DNA of 54,555 nt from Bacteroidia bacterium. GTDB lineage: Bacteria; Bacteroidota; Bacteroidia; Cytophagales; Cyclobacteriaceae. The position numbers were made by a program, and so were the translations under genes. The stretch is from positions 1 to 54,555 of the forward strand of contig JAUHYU010000025.1 in assembly GCA_030426345.1 (NCBI GenBank). Reading direction: 5' to 3'. The notes under the pieces were generated by a model, which searched no databases, was not told the DNA's origin, and was given only the letters and a program-made list of their open reading frames with translations. Below are positions 35,548 to 43,930 of the stretch, one piece after another (the first letter of the stretch is position 1; each line of letters opens with the position of its first letter).

Positions 35548-36597
35548 TCAATCCTTTTTCATGTAAAAATCCATATATATAGGTAAATGATCGCTAAAGC
35601 CCCCGCGATATATTGGACCTTGATAGCTTCTAAAAGGCCGATCATTCTTCAGTAGCCACTCCGCAGAGAAAATATGTGATTTCTTGCCCTTAGTCAGTAA
35701 TCCTGAGCTCTCGATCAGAGAACCAGAAACTAAAATCTGATCATATAGAAACCATGTATAATCGATTTCCTTATATACCAATGTGCCCTTATGAGATCGA
35801 AAATCTGGATATGACAGATTATACAATTGGCGGGAATCATTTTTATTATCAGGTGGTTTCGCGCCTAGAATTTGCTTCACACTTATATCGGCTGGTTCAT
35901 CGTTAAAATCTCCCATAGCAATTATTTTTGGGCTTGTATAAACAGAAACTATGGAATCGACTTTGGCCTTAAGAACTTTGGCAACTTTTATCCTTTTCGA
36001 TTCAGAAGCCACTCTTCCCCCATATCTCGATGGCCAATGGTTGACAAAAAAATGCAATGTATCTTTCCCCTGAAAAGAAAAAGAAGCGTAAAGAATATCT
36101 CTGGTCACTAAGGACTCATCACTGACATTCATGGATTTATGAGCAATTGGAGTTAATTTTTCGGGGCGAAACAAAATGGCCACATCAATCCCGCGCCTGT
36201 CTTTCGAGTTCTCATGAACGACCTGATATCCATATTTCTTTAGCGGAGTGTGAGAAATGAGATCCATCAATACCTGAAAATTTTCCACTTCGCAAAGTCC
36301 AATCAATGCAGGAGGCTCCCACCCCCCAACGGCAATAATGGTTTTAGCAATATGATTTAGCTTTTCCTTGTATCGATAGTACGACCAGCTTTTGGATCCT
36401 TTTGGCGTAAACTCATTGTCATTGATAGTAGGGTCATCGTAAATATCAAATAGGTTTTCGACATTGTAAAACATAATTCTCGCACCATCTACTCCTCTTG
36501 CTGTTGGATCAAATTCATCTGATTGAGCGAAGATACAAGACGAAAAAGCAATGAAAATCCATGAAATCGATACGTATTTTTGAATTTGTAAAATCAT
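35548..36597 (-). CDS. Secreted endonuclease/exonuclease/phosphatase-family protein
   Basis: A signal peptide ends near CIFAQ. The EEP fold is seen in MFYNVENLFDIYDDP, ALIGLCEVEN (metal-binding Glu), GIDVAILFRPEKL, FFVNHWPSRYGG (His and Asn of the active site), IAMGDFNDEP and the final SDHLPIYMDF. It is likely a secreted or periplasmic nuclease or phosphodiesterase. Its start region contains two copies of the 23-bp element facing each other, one inside the signal peptide codons and one across the ATG. Confidence 0.92.
   Translation of the reverse strand: MILQIQKYVSISWIFIAFSSCIFAQSDEFDPTARGVDGARIMFYNVENLFDIYDDPTINDNEFTPKGSKSWSYYRYKEKLNHIAKTIIAVGGWEPPALIGLCEVENFQVLMDLISHTPLKKYGYQVVHENSKDRRGIDVAILFRPEKLTPIAHKSMNVSDESLVTRDILYASFSFQGKDTLHFFVNHWPSRYGGRVASESKRIKVAKVLKAKVDSIVSVYTSPKIIAMGDFNDEPADISVKQILGAKPPDNKNDSRQLYNLSYPDFRSHKGTLVYKEIDYTWFLYDQILVSGSLIESSGLLTKGKKSHIFSAEWLLKNDRPFRSYQGPIYRGGFSDHLPIYMDFYMKKD
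36543..36565 (+). repeat. Dispersed 23-bp element, forward copy, inside a signal-peptide coding region
   Basis: AAAAAGC-AATGA-AAATCCATGAA, a perfect match in the first codons of the nuclease gene, on the opposite strand. Its partner at 36593-36615 faces it over 27 bp. Confidence 0.75.
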
Positions 36598-36615
36598 GGA
36601 TTTACGCGGCTTTTT
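36593..36615 (-). repeat. Dispersed 23-bp element, reverse copy, spanning a stop and a start codon
   Basis: On the minus strand AAAAAGC-CGCGT-AAATCCATGAT. It carries the last codons and stop of the AraC-type gene (EKAA then TAA) and the ATG of the nuclease gene, so both gene ends are made of the element. Confidence 0.75.
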
Positions 36616-37756
36616 CTGATTTAATATACTCTGTAGGCGTTTGAGATGTCAATTGCTTGAAGATCCTGTTGAAAGATGCTTTGGAATTGAACCCGCATTC
36701 CATGGCAATGCCAAATAAGGTTAGATTTTGATACCCCGGATCAAAAAACCTCTGCTTCACCTCCTCCACCCGGTAAGAATTGATCAGCTCAAAAAATGAC
36801 TTTCCCAATTGATCATTAATAAGCTGTGAAAGATGATGAGAAGGAATATCGAGCGAAGTTGCCAATTCTCCAATAGTCAGGTTTTTGTTCAGATATGGTT
36901 TTTCCTTTTCTATATAATCCAAAAGTTTTGATTTTAGATTGTCTATTTCTTCTTCCTTCAATCTAGTTTTTTCATACTTTTCAGGCCGTCTGGATTTATC
37001 ATCCACATCCAGAGTTGTCAATCCTTCGATAGGAAATGAACGATAAAATGGAGTTTTTCTAACACTATAATATCCAATTACAAATACCCAGGCAGCAGCA
37101 AAGGCGAATATTATAAACCTCAAATGCACCCAGTCAGCAACATCAAAAAAGACTATGATCAGATTGAGTATCAGAGCAAGCGCTCCGATAGAAAACATAC
37201 TCCAAGTCAGGTGCCACAGCCAATTCAGCGTCAATTTTTGGGTAGTAAATGAATATAGCTTTTTTAAATTTTTCCGATGGACTATTAAAATCTTGATAGA
37301 CCAAATACTGTAGATAAGCGGGGATAATGACCTAACGATCATGGCAATGGACATTTCAAGACCGGGCCGTCCTTCTGAAATCTCCTTGTAGATATTGATT
37401 TTTTGTTCTCCGTCAAGGTGATAGAAATGATAAAAACTGTAAAGGTGATCCAATACAAAAGGCACAAAATGCAACAGGTATTTTGGTTTGTAGAGATGCT
37501 GACCGTCAATATAATTTTTTATAAAGAAGAACAACAACGGCCCATACACCAATGCCAGCGGATCTGCTGTGCCAAGCAAATGTGGGAAGTCATATTTATA
37601 ATCACTGGATAAAATAAAATTAACTCCCAATTGGTAGCACAAAGCCAAAAAAAGAGCTGCTAGAATATAATCAGCAATTTCTTTGTTCTTTTTGGTCAGT
37701 GCCAGTATGGCAAAGAAGAGCGCTTGTACAAATCCTAAGATTAATATGGTGGTCAT
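36602..37756 (-). CDS. Membrane-bound AraC-family regulator
   Basis: About seven hydrophobic segments fill residues 1-240, followed by a linker and a C-terminal AraC DNA-binding domain (LTIGELATSLDIPSHHLSQLINDQLGKSFFELINSYRVEEVKQRF, then TLFGIAMECGFNSKASFNRIFKQLTSQTPTEYIKS). This fusion is common in Bacteroidota as one-component membrane regulators. It ends 4 bp before the nuclease start on the same strand, so the two genes are probably one transcript. The signal is unknown. Confidence 0.92.
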   Translation of the reverse strand: MTTILILGFVQALFFAILALTKKNKEIADYILAALFLALCYQLGVNFILSSDYKYDFPHLLGTADPLALVYGPLLFFFIKNYIDGQHLYKPKYLLHFVPFVLDHLYSFYHFYHLDGEQKINIYKEISEGRPGLEMSIAMIVRSLSPLIYSIWSIKILIVHRKNLKKLYSFTTQKLTLNWLWHLTWSMFSIGALALILNLIIVFFDVADWVHLRFIIFAFAAAWVFVIGYYSVRKTPFYRSFPIEGLTTLDVDDKSRRPEKYEKTRLKEEEIDNLKSKLLDYIEKEKPYLNKNLTIGELATSLDIPSHHLSQLINDQLGKSFFELINSYRVEEVKQRFFDPGYQNLTLFGIAMECGFNSKASFNRIFKQLTSQTPTEYIKSEKAA

Positions 37757-37891
37757 TTTGTGGCTATCCGTCCAGTTTAAAAATAGATCAAATAATCCAC
37801 AAAACTAATATCGCTACGATCTAATTGCAATTTTGATTTTCCTTTGACACTCCTCTTTTTTAACTTGCCTGCATAAAAAAATCACTAGATC

Positions 37892-38572
37892 ATGAAAATT
37901 GGGATTATTTTCTCTGGAGCCGGTGTATTCGACGGAACAGAAATTCAAGAAGGAGTCTTTACATTATTGGCCATCAAAAAGGTTGGTGCCAAGGCAGTTT
38001 GTTTTGCACCTGACATCCAACAACATCACGTTGTCAACCATATCACGGGAGAAGAAATGAATGAATCTAGGAATGTACTGGTAGAATCTGCAAGAATCGC
38101 TAGAGGAAATATTCAAAGCATGGATCACTTCGATAGCAATAAGTTGGATGCCTTGGTAATTCCAGGAGGGTTTGGTGCGGCCAAAAACCTGACCGGATGG
38201 GCTTTTGAAGGACCAAAAGGAAAAATAAACCCCCAAGTCAAAAATGCCATTACAGCGATGGCAAAATCCAAAAAACCGATCGCTGGTTTGTGCATGGGAC
38301 CAACAGTCATTGCAAAAGCCATGGAAAATTCAGGCATTTCGGCCTCCCTCACGGTGGGAACCACCGAAGCACCATCTCCTTATGAAATAAATGCTATTAG
38401 TCAGGGCATTGACCAAACAGGAGCGACCGCAGTGATGAAAACCGTAGATGAAATCTCTATCGATGAGGAAAACAAAATAGTGACTGCTCCGTGCTACATG
38501 ATGGAAGCTGACATCCTTCAGGTCAGAAATAACGTGCAAAAAGCCATCGATGCCTTAGTGAAATTGATTTAA
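37892..38572 (+). CDS. elbB: ElbB-type DJ-1/PfpI glyoxalase
   Basis: ElbB features are MKIGIIFSGAGVFDGTEIQEGVFTLLA, AVCFAPDIQQHHVVNH, NVLVESARIARG, ALVIPGGFGAAKNLTGWAFEG and the nucleophile elbow GLCMGPTVIAKA with its Cys. The length of 226 is near the family size. ElbB proteins are DJ-1-like enzymes with glyoxalase activity; the in vivo role is uncertain. The gene is divergent from the AraC-type gene with a 135-bp gap that probably holds both promoters. Confidence 0.94.
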   Translation: MKIGIIFSGAGVFDGTEIQEGVFTLLAIKKVGAKAVCFAPDIQQHHVVNHITGEEMNESRNVLVESARIARGNIQSMDHFDSNKLDALVIPGGFGAAKNLTGWAFEGPKGKINPQVKNAITAMAKSKKPIAGLCMGPTVIAKAMENSGISASLTVGTTEAPSPYEINAISQGIDQTGATAVMKTVDEISIDEENKIVTAPCYMMEADILQVRNNVQKAIDALVKLI

Positions 38573-38581
38573 ATCCACATA

Positions 38582-38604
38582 AAAAAGCCTTCAAAATCCA
38601 TGAA
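38582..38604 (+). repeat. Dispersed 23-bp element, forward copy
   Basis: AAAAAGC-CTTCA-AAATCCATGAA, a perfect match 9 bp after the elbB stop. A shortened reverse form (TTCATGGACTTTTT, missing most of the spacer) follows at 38724-38737. The gap to 38837 has no gene. Confidence 0.8.
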
Positions 38605-38837
38605 ATATTAATCAATCAATTCAGTACATCTTCCATTTTTTCAGCACGAAATTGTTTTTTCATTGAGAAATCGATTTTTGGCATATTTTTAGTAGAAACG
38701 CTCTTTTGATTCTCTTTTAATAATTCATGGACTTTTTGAATATTTGGATATATTTACGAAACAATAATAACAATGTCTAACCCAGGAATAAGGGGTCCTC
38801 AAATAGTTCATTCCCCTATAAACTAAACAAATTTATA

Positions 38838-39482
38838 ATGCTAAAAACTAGTAAAAATTACCTTGTATTACTGATTATGGTATTTGGAAATTTGACTTTC
38901 GCTCTTGGTCAGCAAAGCGATGGTTGGATTTCTTTATTCAATGGAAAAAATCTAGATGGTTGGAAAGTAGGTGAAGGCGCTTCGACCTTTTCAGTAGAGG
39001 ATGGAAGCATCAAAGTGGCTGGCCCAAAAGCTCATCTGTATTATGTAGGAGATGTAGAAAATCACGATTTTAAAAATTTCGAATTTAAAGCTGTAGTTAT
39101 GACCAAACCAAAGGCGAATTCGGGTATTTACTTTCACACTCAGTATCAAGAAGGTGATTGGCCGTTACATGGCTATGAAGTTCAGGTCAATAATTCACAT
39201 GGAGATTGGAAACGTACCGGTAGTTTGTATGATATAGTCAATATCATGGAAAACTATGTATCTGACAATGAGTGGTATACTGAATACATAAAGGTAGAGG
39301 GCAAACGGGTAATTATCGAAATAAACGATACTGTCGTGGTAGATTATACCGAACCTGAAAGCCCAAAACGTGAGGGTGATCGCGTATACAGGGTGATCAA
39401 AAGCGGCACATTTGCCCTTCAAGGTCATGACCCGGGAAGTGTGGCTTACTATAAGAGCATTATGGTCAAGCCCTTGCCATAG
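38838..39482 (+). CDS. Secreted DUF1080 protein (3-keto-disaccharide hydrolase type)
   Basis: A signal peptide (ends TFALGQ) is followed by the DUF1080 concanavalin-like fold: GWISLFNGKNLDGWKVGEG, FEFKAVVMTKPKANSGIYFHTQYQEGDWPLHGYEVQVNNSHGDWKRTGSLYDI, EYIKVEGKRVIIEINDTVVVDYTEP and a final GTFALQGHDPGSVAYYKSIMVKPL. The family includes 3-keto-glucoside hydrolases and many proteins of unknown substrate. It stands alone. Confidence 0.92.
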   Translation: MLKTSKNYLVLLIMVFGNLTFALGQQSDGWISLFNGKNLDGWKVGEGASTFSVEDGSIKVAGPKAHLYYVGDVENHDFKNFEFKAVVMTKPKANSGIYFHTQYQEGDWPLHGYEVQVNNSHGDWKRTGSLYDIVNIMENYVSDNEWYTEYIKVEGKRVIIEINDTVVVDYTEPESPKREGDRVYRVIKSGTFALQGHDPGSVAYYKSIMVKPLP

Positions 39483-39547
39483 GGATATTTGAAATAGCTA
39501 TTAAAATCTGTGTGCCAAAATCGGCACTATTCAATAAAATGAAAAAG

Positions 39548-39583
39548 TCACTTCAAAATTAGTTTGTTGAAGTGATCTTTTTT
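39548..39583 (+). terminator. Rho-independent terminator after the DUF1080 gene
   Basis: TCACTTCAA (39548-39556) pairs with TTGAAGTGA (39567-39575), 9 bp with a 10-nt loop, followed by TCTTTTTT. Confidence 0.8.
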
Positions 39584-39618
39584 AATTGACTTTACGCCTT
39601 TTACAGATTTAGTTTCCT

Positions 39619-39641
39619 AGAAAGACTCCAAAATCCATGAA
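39619..39641 (+). repeat. Dispersed 23-bp element, forward copy, diverged first block
   Basis: AGAAAGA-CTCCA-AAATCCATGAA: the second block is perfect and the first is weaker. With the reverse copy at 40220 it brackets the small nuclease gene. Confidence 0.6.
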
Positions 39642-39760
39642 ACAGAATGGGCATGAGTTAATCCAAACACACCGATCTATTTAGATCAATACTCCAAGAA
39701 ATTCTAATTATTACCTTTGGGCCTGGCCCAATTTCATATAAACACTAAAACAAGAAATAC

Positions 39761-40213
39761 ATGGATTCACTAATATTTCCTCCCTTTGAGTATCGCATTA
39801 ATCAAATTCATGGAAAAAAAGCCGTATTTGATATACTCAGGAGGAAATATATCATACTTACCCCCGAAGAATGGGTGCGGCAACATTTGATTCACTATTT
39901 GATTAATCATATGAAATACCCCAAGTCACTGATCTCTGTGGAAGACGGGATGAAGGTGAATAAAATGACTAAACGGAGTGATGCCATAGTATTTGATCGA
40001 GAAGGAGGGCTCTTCCTAGTGGTAGAATGTAAATCTACCAAGATCAAATTGACTCAAAAATCCATGGATCAGCTTTCTATTTATAATCAACACTACCGTG
40101 CTGAATATCTTGCCCTCACAAATGGGCTTCAGGTTTATATTTGTAAAATGGATTACCAAAATAAAACTTCTTCATTAGTGGATTACTTCCCCGAATTCCC
40201 AAATAAAAACTGA
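39761..40213 (+). CDS. Type I restriction R-subunit N-terminal-like nuclease (HSDR_N type)
   Basis: The 150-residue protein has the start pattern FPPFEYRINQIHGKKAVFDILRRKYIILTPEEWVRQHLIHYLI, typical of the single-domain HSDR_N_2 family of Bacteroidota. The PD-(D/E)xK core is SDAIVFDREGGLFLVVECKST (Asp, then ExK). It has no helicase or methylase partner, so it is not a restriction system by itself. Homologues are widespread single genes of unknown role. Elements of the 23-bp family flank it on both sides. Confidence 0.88.
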   Translation: MDSLIFPPFEYRINQIHGKKAVFDILRRKYIILTPEEWVRQHLIHYLINHMKYPKSLISVEDGMKVNKMTKRSDAIVFDREGGLFLVVECKSTKIKLTQKSMDQLSIYNQHYRAEYLALTNGLQVYICKMDYQNKTSSLVDYFPEFPNKN

Positions 40214-40219
40214 GTTCAG

Positions 40220-40244
40220 CTCATGGATTTTCAACCACTTTTTT
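40220..40244 (-). repeat. Dispersed element, reverse copy, spacer one base longer
   Basis: On the minus strand AAAAAAGT-GGTTGA-AAATCCATGAG, 6 bp after the HSDR_N-type gene stop and facing the copy at 39619. The rest of the gap to 40472 shows no gene. Confidence 0.55.
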
Positions 40245-40472
40245 GCAAATAAAACCCTTGACAACCCAACATATTCTGTAGTTAATTAGTTCATCCATAA
40301 GGTCGGAGTTTTAGAAATTATTACAACAAAACTGTATTGAATAAGACACTTTAATCATAATAATACAGTTTGCTTGTGCATCTATAGTATTACTAAACAA
40401 TTTCAATAACTACTTATTATATTAAAGTATAACTTGTTAACTTTATGAAAGGTCAGCTAAAACAATACATAT

Positions 40473-41153
40473 ATGAACAATCAAAGCAATATTTGGTATT
40501 TTGAGGACATAGATTTGTACAACATCCTTTGTCCACACAAATCTCCAAGTATGCAGGAAAAGCATGGTTTTCACAAGTATAAAAAAGATGCCTTTATCTA
40601 TTTCGAGGACGAACAATCAGAACATATATATCTAATAGCAGAAGGTAGGGTAAAAATTGGCAGCTATATAGAAGATGGCCGTGAAGTGACAAAGGCAATT
40701 CTTTCTGCCGGTGAGATTTTTGGTGAATTAGCACTCATTGGCCAAGACAAAAGATCGGATTTTGCACAGGCAATGGATGACAATACCACCATCTGCCCTA
40801 TGAATATTGATGAAATGAAAGAACTCATGGCTCACAACAAAGCTCTGAGCTTGAAAATATATAAGCTGCTTGGTCTGCGAATTAAAAAGTTGGAACGCAA
40901 AGTGGAATCATTGGTTTTCAAAGATTCACGAACGCGAATAGTAGAATTTTTGCGTGATTGGGCAAATGAAAAAGGGAAAAAGGTTGGCTTTGAAACTATG
41001 ATGAAAAATTATTTGACTCACAAGGATATAGCATCTCTAACTGGCACGAGTAGACAGACAGTGACTACGATTCTAAATGAGCTAAAAGATAAAAACATCA
41101 TCAATTTTGACCGTCGGAGAATTCTGGTCAGAGATATGGATAAGCTTATCTAA
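40473..41153 (+). CDS. Crp/Fnr-family transcriptional regulator
   Basis: A cyclic-nucleotide-binding fold (GFHKYKKDAFIYFEDEQSEHIYLIAEGRVKIGSYIEDGREVTKAILSAGEIFGELALIGQD) is followed by the long helix and a C-terminal HTH (LTHKDIASLTGTSRQTVTTILNELKDKNII). Only two Cys are seen, so the 4Fe-4S ligands of Fnr are absent; it is Crp-like. The GELAL part of the phosphate cassette is present, but cAMP binding is not assured. It overlaps the convergent TIGR04282 gene by 4 bp at the stop codons. Confidence 0.93.
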   Translation: MNNQSNIWYFEDIDLYNILCPHKSPSMQEKHGFHKYKKDAFIYFEDEQSEHIYLIAEGRVKIGSYIEDGREVTKAILSAGEIFGELALIGQDKRSDFAQAMDDNTTICPMNIDEMKELMAHNKALSLKIYKLLGLRIKKLERKVESLVFKDSRTRIVEFLRDWANEKGKKVGFETMMKNYLTHKDIASLTGTSRQTVTTILNELKDKNIINFDRRRILVRDMDKLI

Positions 41154-41752
41154 GAAAGTAAATACCCCCTGTCGGTTTCTTTGATATCCTCAATTTCATC
41201 AATATCATTCAAAAGCTTAAGCATTGAAAAGCTAAGCCTTCTCTCTTTGATGTCTGCGAGTGTTTCTGCAAGTACAGTTTTTGTGCCCCATGTTTTATTT
41301 TCAAATAGTGTAGACTGTGGACGATTAATAGCAATTAAATAATATCCACCATCCTGTGCTGGTCCCAATACCACATCATTTCCATGCAACTTTTGAAAAG
41401 CCTCCTCCACTATTTCCTGCTTCAATTCAAGCAAATCTGATCCAATAATACAAACTTTAGAATAACCTTCACTAAATGCCCTAACAACGGCTTGATGCAT
41501 TCTTTCACCTAAATCCTTTCCCCGTTGTAGCGATTTCTGAAAATTATCTACCTCCCATAAATCATCATAATCAATGTAATCGGAATAGTATACGCATTTA
41601 TCCATTTTCAAATCCACTACAACATTTCTGGTATGATTCAGTAGCTTCTTATAAACAGAAAGTGCCATTTCATTGCCAATAGATTTTGCTAACCGGGATT
41701 TCACTTTGCCTAATTCCGGGTTTTTTACGAAAATAATTAGTAGGTTTTGCAC
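41150..41752 (-). CDS. TIGR04282-family glycosyltransferase (arsenosugar type)
   Basis: The family pattern is LIIFVKNPELGKVKSRLAKSIG at the N-terminus (nucleotide-binding), VCIIGSDLLEL and VVLGPAQDGGYYLIAI, with a late TVLAETLADI helix. TIGR04282 (DUF2064) members often sit with arsenosugar radical-SAM genes. None is adjacent here, but an ArsM is present at 49058. The substrate is therefore not certain; a GT-A sugar-nucleotide role is the safest call. Confidence 0.88.
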   Translation of the reverse strand: MQNLLIIFVKNPELGKVKSRLAKSIGNEMALSVYKKLLNHTRNVVVDLKMDKCVYYSDYIDYDDLWEVDNFQKSLQRGKDLGERMHQAVVRAFSEGYSKVCIIGSDLLELKQEIVEEAFQKLHGNDVVLGPAQDGGYYLIAINRPQSTLFENKTWGTKTVLAETLADIKERRLSFSMLKLLNDIDEIEDIKETDRGYLLS

Positions 41753-41938
41753 TTGCTTTTCTCTATCTTATGTTTAAAACAATATATAGTATCAGTTTTA
41801 ACAAACATTTGCATATTTTAACATTCAATAAATTTTAATTTAAACCATAGTGTTTACCTTTGGTTTAATATTTGCTATGAATAGTGAAAGTACTATTAAA
41901 CTAAGATAATCGATCACATTAATTGAGTCTATGAGACA

Positions 41939-42316
41939 ATGAAGTTTTACTTGGCGACCATATTATCCTTTTTGCTGGCGACCCAAATATGCTTTAGTCA
42001 GAATGTCACCATTGATGAAAACAAGAGTGAGTTTCCTAAATTAAAAACAGAAAGCCTGCAGCAAATAACGGATGTTGAGTTGTATCCCAATCCAACCATG
42101 GATTTTTTAAACATTACTTTGAAAAATTCACAGCTTGAAAAAGTGCAGTTTGAAATGTACAACATCATTGGTAACCGTCTTGAGTTTGATCTTGACGAAA
42201 TCAATGCATCTAAGTATAAAATCAACGTAAAAAACCTACACTCCGGATATTATCTTCTAATTGTAAGGGATCCGGTTTCCCGCTACAATAAAGCATTCAA
42301 ATTCCATAAACAGTAA
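41939..42316 (+). CDS. Small protein made of a signal peptide and a T9SS sorting domain
   Basis: The 125-residue protein has a signal peptide (ends ICFSQ). After about 25 linker residues it is essentially only the type IX secretion C-terminal domain (DVELYPNPTMDFLNITLKNSQLEKVQFEMYNIIGNRL, SKYKINVKNLHSGYYLLIVRDP). No cargo domain is present. Such CTD-only proteins could be decoys or adaptors of the secretion machinery, or the remnant of a larger gene. The ATG at 41939 directly precedes the signal peptide. Confidence 0.85.
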   Translation: MKFYLATILSFLLATQICFSQNVTIDENKSEFPKLKTESLQQITDVELYPNPTMDFLNITLKNSQLEKVQFEMYNIIGNRLEFDLDEINASKYKINVKNLHSGYYLLIVRDPVSRYNKAFKFHKQ

Positions 42317-42327
42317 ACAGCATTATA

Positions 42328-43773
42328 TTAAAATGCTGCATTACCTGGAGTTCTTGGGAATGGGATAACATCTCTGATGTTTTTCATCCCTGTCACAAAA
42401 GACATCAATCTTTCAAAGCCAAGCCCGAACCCGCTGTGCGGTGCTGTTCCAAATTTTCTGGTTTCCAGATACCACCACATACTTTCCTCAGGAATATCCA
42501 TTTCCTTGATTCGTGCCTTCAACACATCATAGCGCTCTTCCCGTTGGGATCCTCCGACAATCTCACCAATTCCAGGGAACAATATATCCATGGCCCTAAC
42601 CGTCTTATTATCCTCATTTTGACGCATGTAAAATGCTTTTATACTTTTAGGGTAGTTATACAAAATCACGGGTTTCTTGAAGTGTTTTTCTACCAAAAAA
42701 CGCTCGTGCTCTGATTGTAAATCAGCACCCCAAGCATCAATCAGATATTTGAATTTCTTCTTTTTATTGGGGTTTGAATTTTTCAAGACATCTATAGCCT
42801 CGGTATAATCCACGCGTTCAAAATCATTGTCAATTATAAATTGCAAGCGCTCAATGAGCGAAAGCTCACTCCGTTCTTCCTGTTTCATGACTTTTTCCTC
42901 CTCAATTACCCGTTGGTTGAGAAATTCCAAATCATCCATACAGTTATTCAATGCATATTGTACAAGAAACTTCAAAAATTCCTCTGCAAGATCCATATTA
43001 TCTTCCAATTCATAAAAGGCCATTTCAGGCTCGATCATCCAAAACTCAGCAAGATGTCTTGTCGTATTGGAGTTTTCCGCCCTGAAAGTTGGGCCAAAAG
43101 TATAAACATCTGATAATGCGAGCGCACCTAGCTCTCCTTCCAACTGACCTGAAACAGTCAGGTTAGTTTCAAGTCCAAAAAAATCCTTGGAGAAGTCCAC
43201 TTGCCCATCATCTGTTTTTGGTGGTTGTGACGGATCGAGTGTCGTTACCCTGAACATCTCTCCTGCACCTTCGGCGTCAGACCCCGTAATAATAGGTGAG
43301 TGCAGGTTATAAAATCCTTTATCATGGAAAAACTTATGTACTGCAAAGATCATCGAATGACGTACCCTAAATATGGCTCCAAAAGTATTTGTCCTTGGTC
43401 TTAGGTGTGCAATCTCCCTTAAAAATTCTAATGAGTGCTTTTTAGGTTGCAATGGATATTCCTCTGGATTGGCTTCTCCCAATACATCCAACTTGGAAAC
43501 AATAAGTTCTACAGTTTGTCCTTTTCCTTCCGATGCAACCAGTTGTCCAGATACTGAGACACAAGCTCCTGTTGTTACTAACTTCAATAACCCCTCATCT
43601 ACTTTTTCTAGATCGGCAACAGCTTGTAGATTTTTAATGGTAGAACCATCATTTATCGCAATAAATGCTACGTTCTTATTGCCCCTTTTGGTTCGGACCC
43701 ACCCTTTCACCAAGGTTTCCTCTCCGATCTTAGGGTTTATCAAAATATCTTTAATTCTTATTCGCTTTGCCAT
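42328..43773 (-). CDS. asnS: Asparaginyl-tRNA synthetase
   Basis: An OB-fold anticodon-binding domain ([31 protein letters not shown]) is followed by the class II core: motif 2 [24 protein letters not shown] and motif 3 [32 protein letters not shown]. The length and end match bacterial AsnS. The ATG at 43773 is preferred over a GTG two codons upstream. It is divergent from rpoN. Confidence 0.97.
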   Translation of the reverse strand: MAKRIRIKDILINPKIGEETLVKGWVRTKRGNKNVAFIAINDGSTIKNLQAVADLEKVDEGLLKLVTTGACVSVSGQLVASEGKGQTVELIVSKLDVLGEANPEEYPLQPKKHSLEFLREIAHLRPRTNTFGAIFRVRHSMIFAVHKFFHDKGFYNLHSPIITGSDAEGAGEMFRVTTLDPSQPPKTDDGQVDFSKDFFGLETNLTVSGQLEGELGALALSDVYTFGPTFRAENSNTTRHLAEFWMIEPEMAFYELEDNMDLAEEFLKFLVQYALNNCMDDLEFLNQRVIEEEKVMKQEERSELSLIERLQFIIDNDFERVDYTEAIDVLKNSNPNKKKKFKYLIDAWGADLQSEHERFLVEKHFKKPVILYNYPKSIKAFYMRQNEDNKTVRAMDILFPGIGEIVGGSQREERYDVLKARIKEMDIPEESMWWYLETRKFGTAPHSGFGLGFERLMSFVTGMKNIRDVIPFPRTPGNAAF

Positions 43774-43897
43774 GAGCACACTAATTGTTTTTCAATTCTA
43801 AAAAGAAGCGCAAATTTAATAAAAGAAATGAACTAACGGATTTATATGTATATTATTGGAGTATGTAATTCATTATACAAAGAATCAAGATTTGTAT

Positions 43898-43905
43898 TAA
43901 ATTTG
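43898..43905 (+). promoter_or_regulatory. Possible -7 box of the rpoN promoter
   Basis: TAAATTTG fits the Bacteroidota -7 consensus TAnnTTTG and lies 26 bp before the rpoN ATG. A clear TTTG -33 box at the usual spacing was not seen, so the call is weak. Confidence 0.3.
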
Positions 43906-43930
43906 AGCAAAAAATCATAGTTAACCTTCT

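Noticed and set aside
39761-40213. Type I restriction-modification system
   Set aside because: Only a single HSDR_N-like domain is present, with no helicase, methylase or specificity subunit nearby.
43373-43801. 142-residue plus-strand frame over the asnS start
   Set aside because: Antisense to a complete asnS; the translation has no conserved motif.
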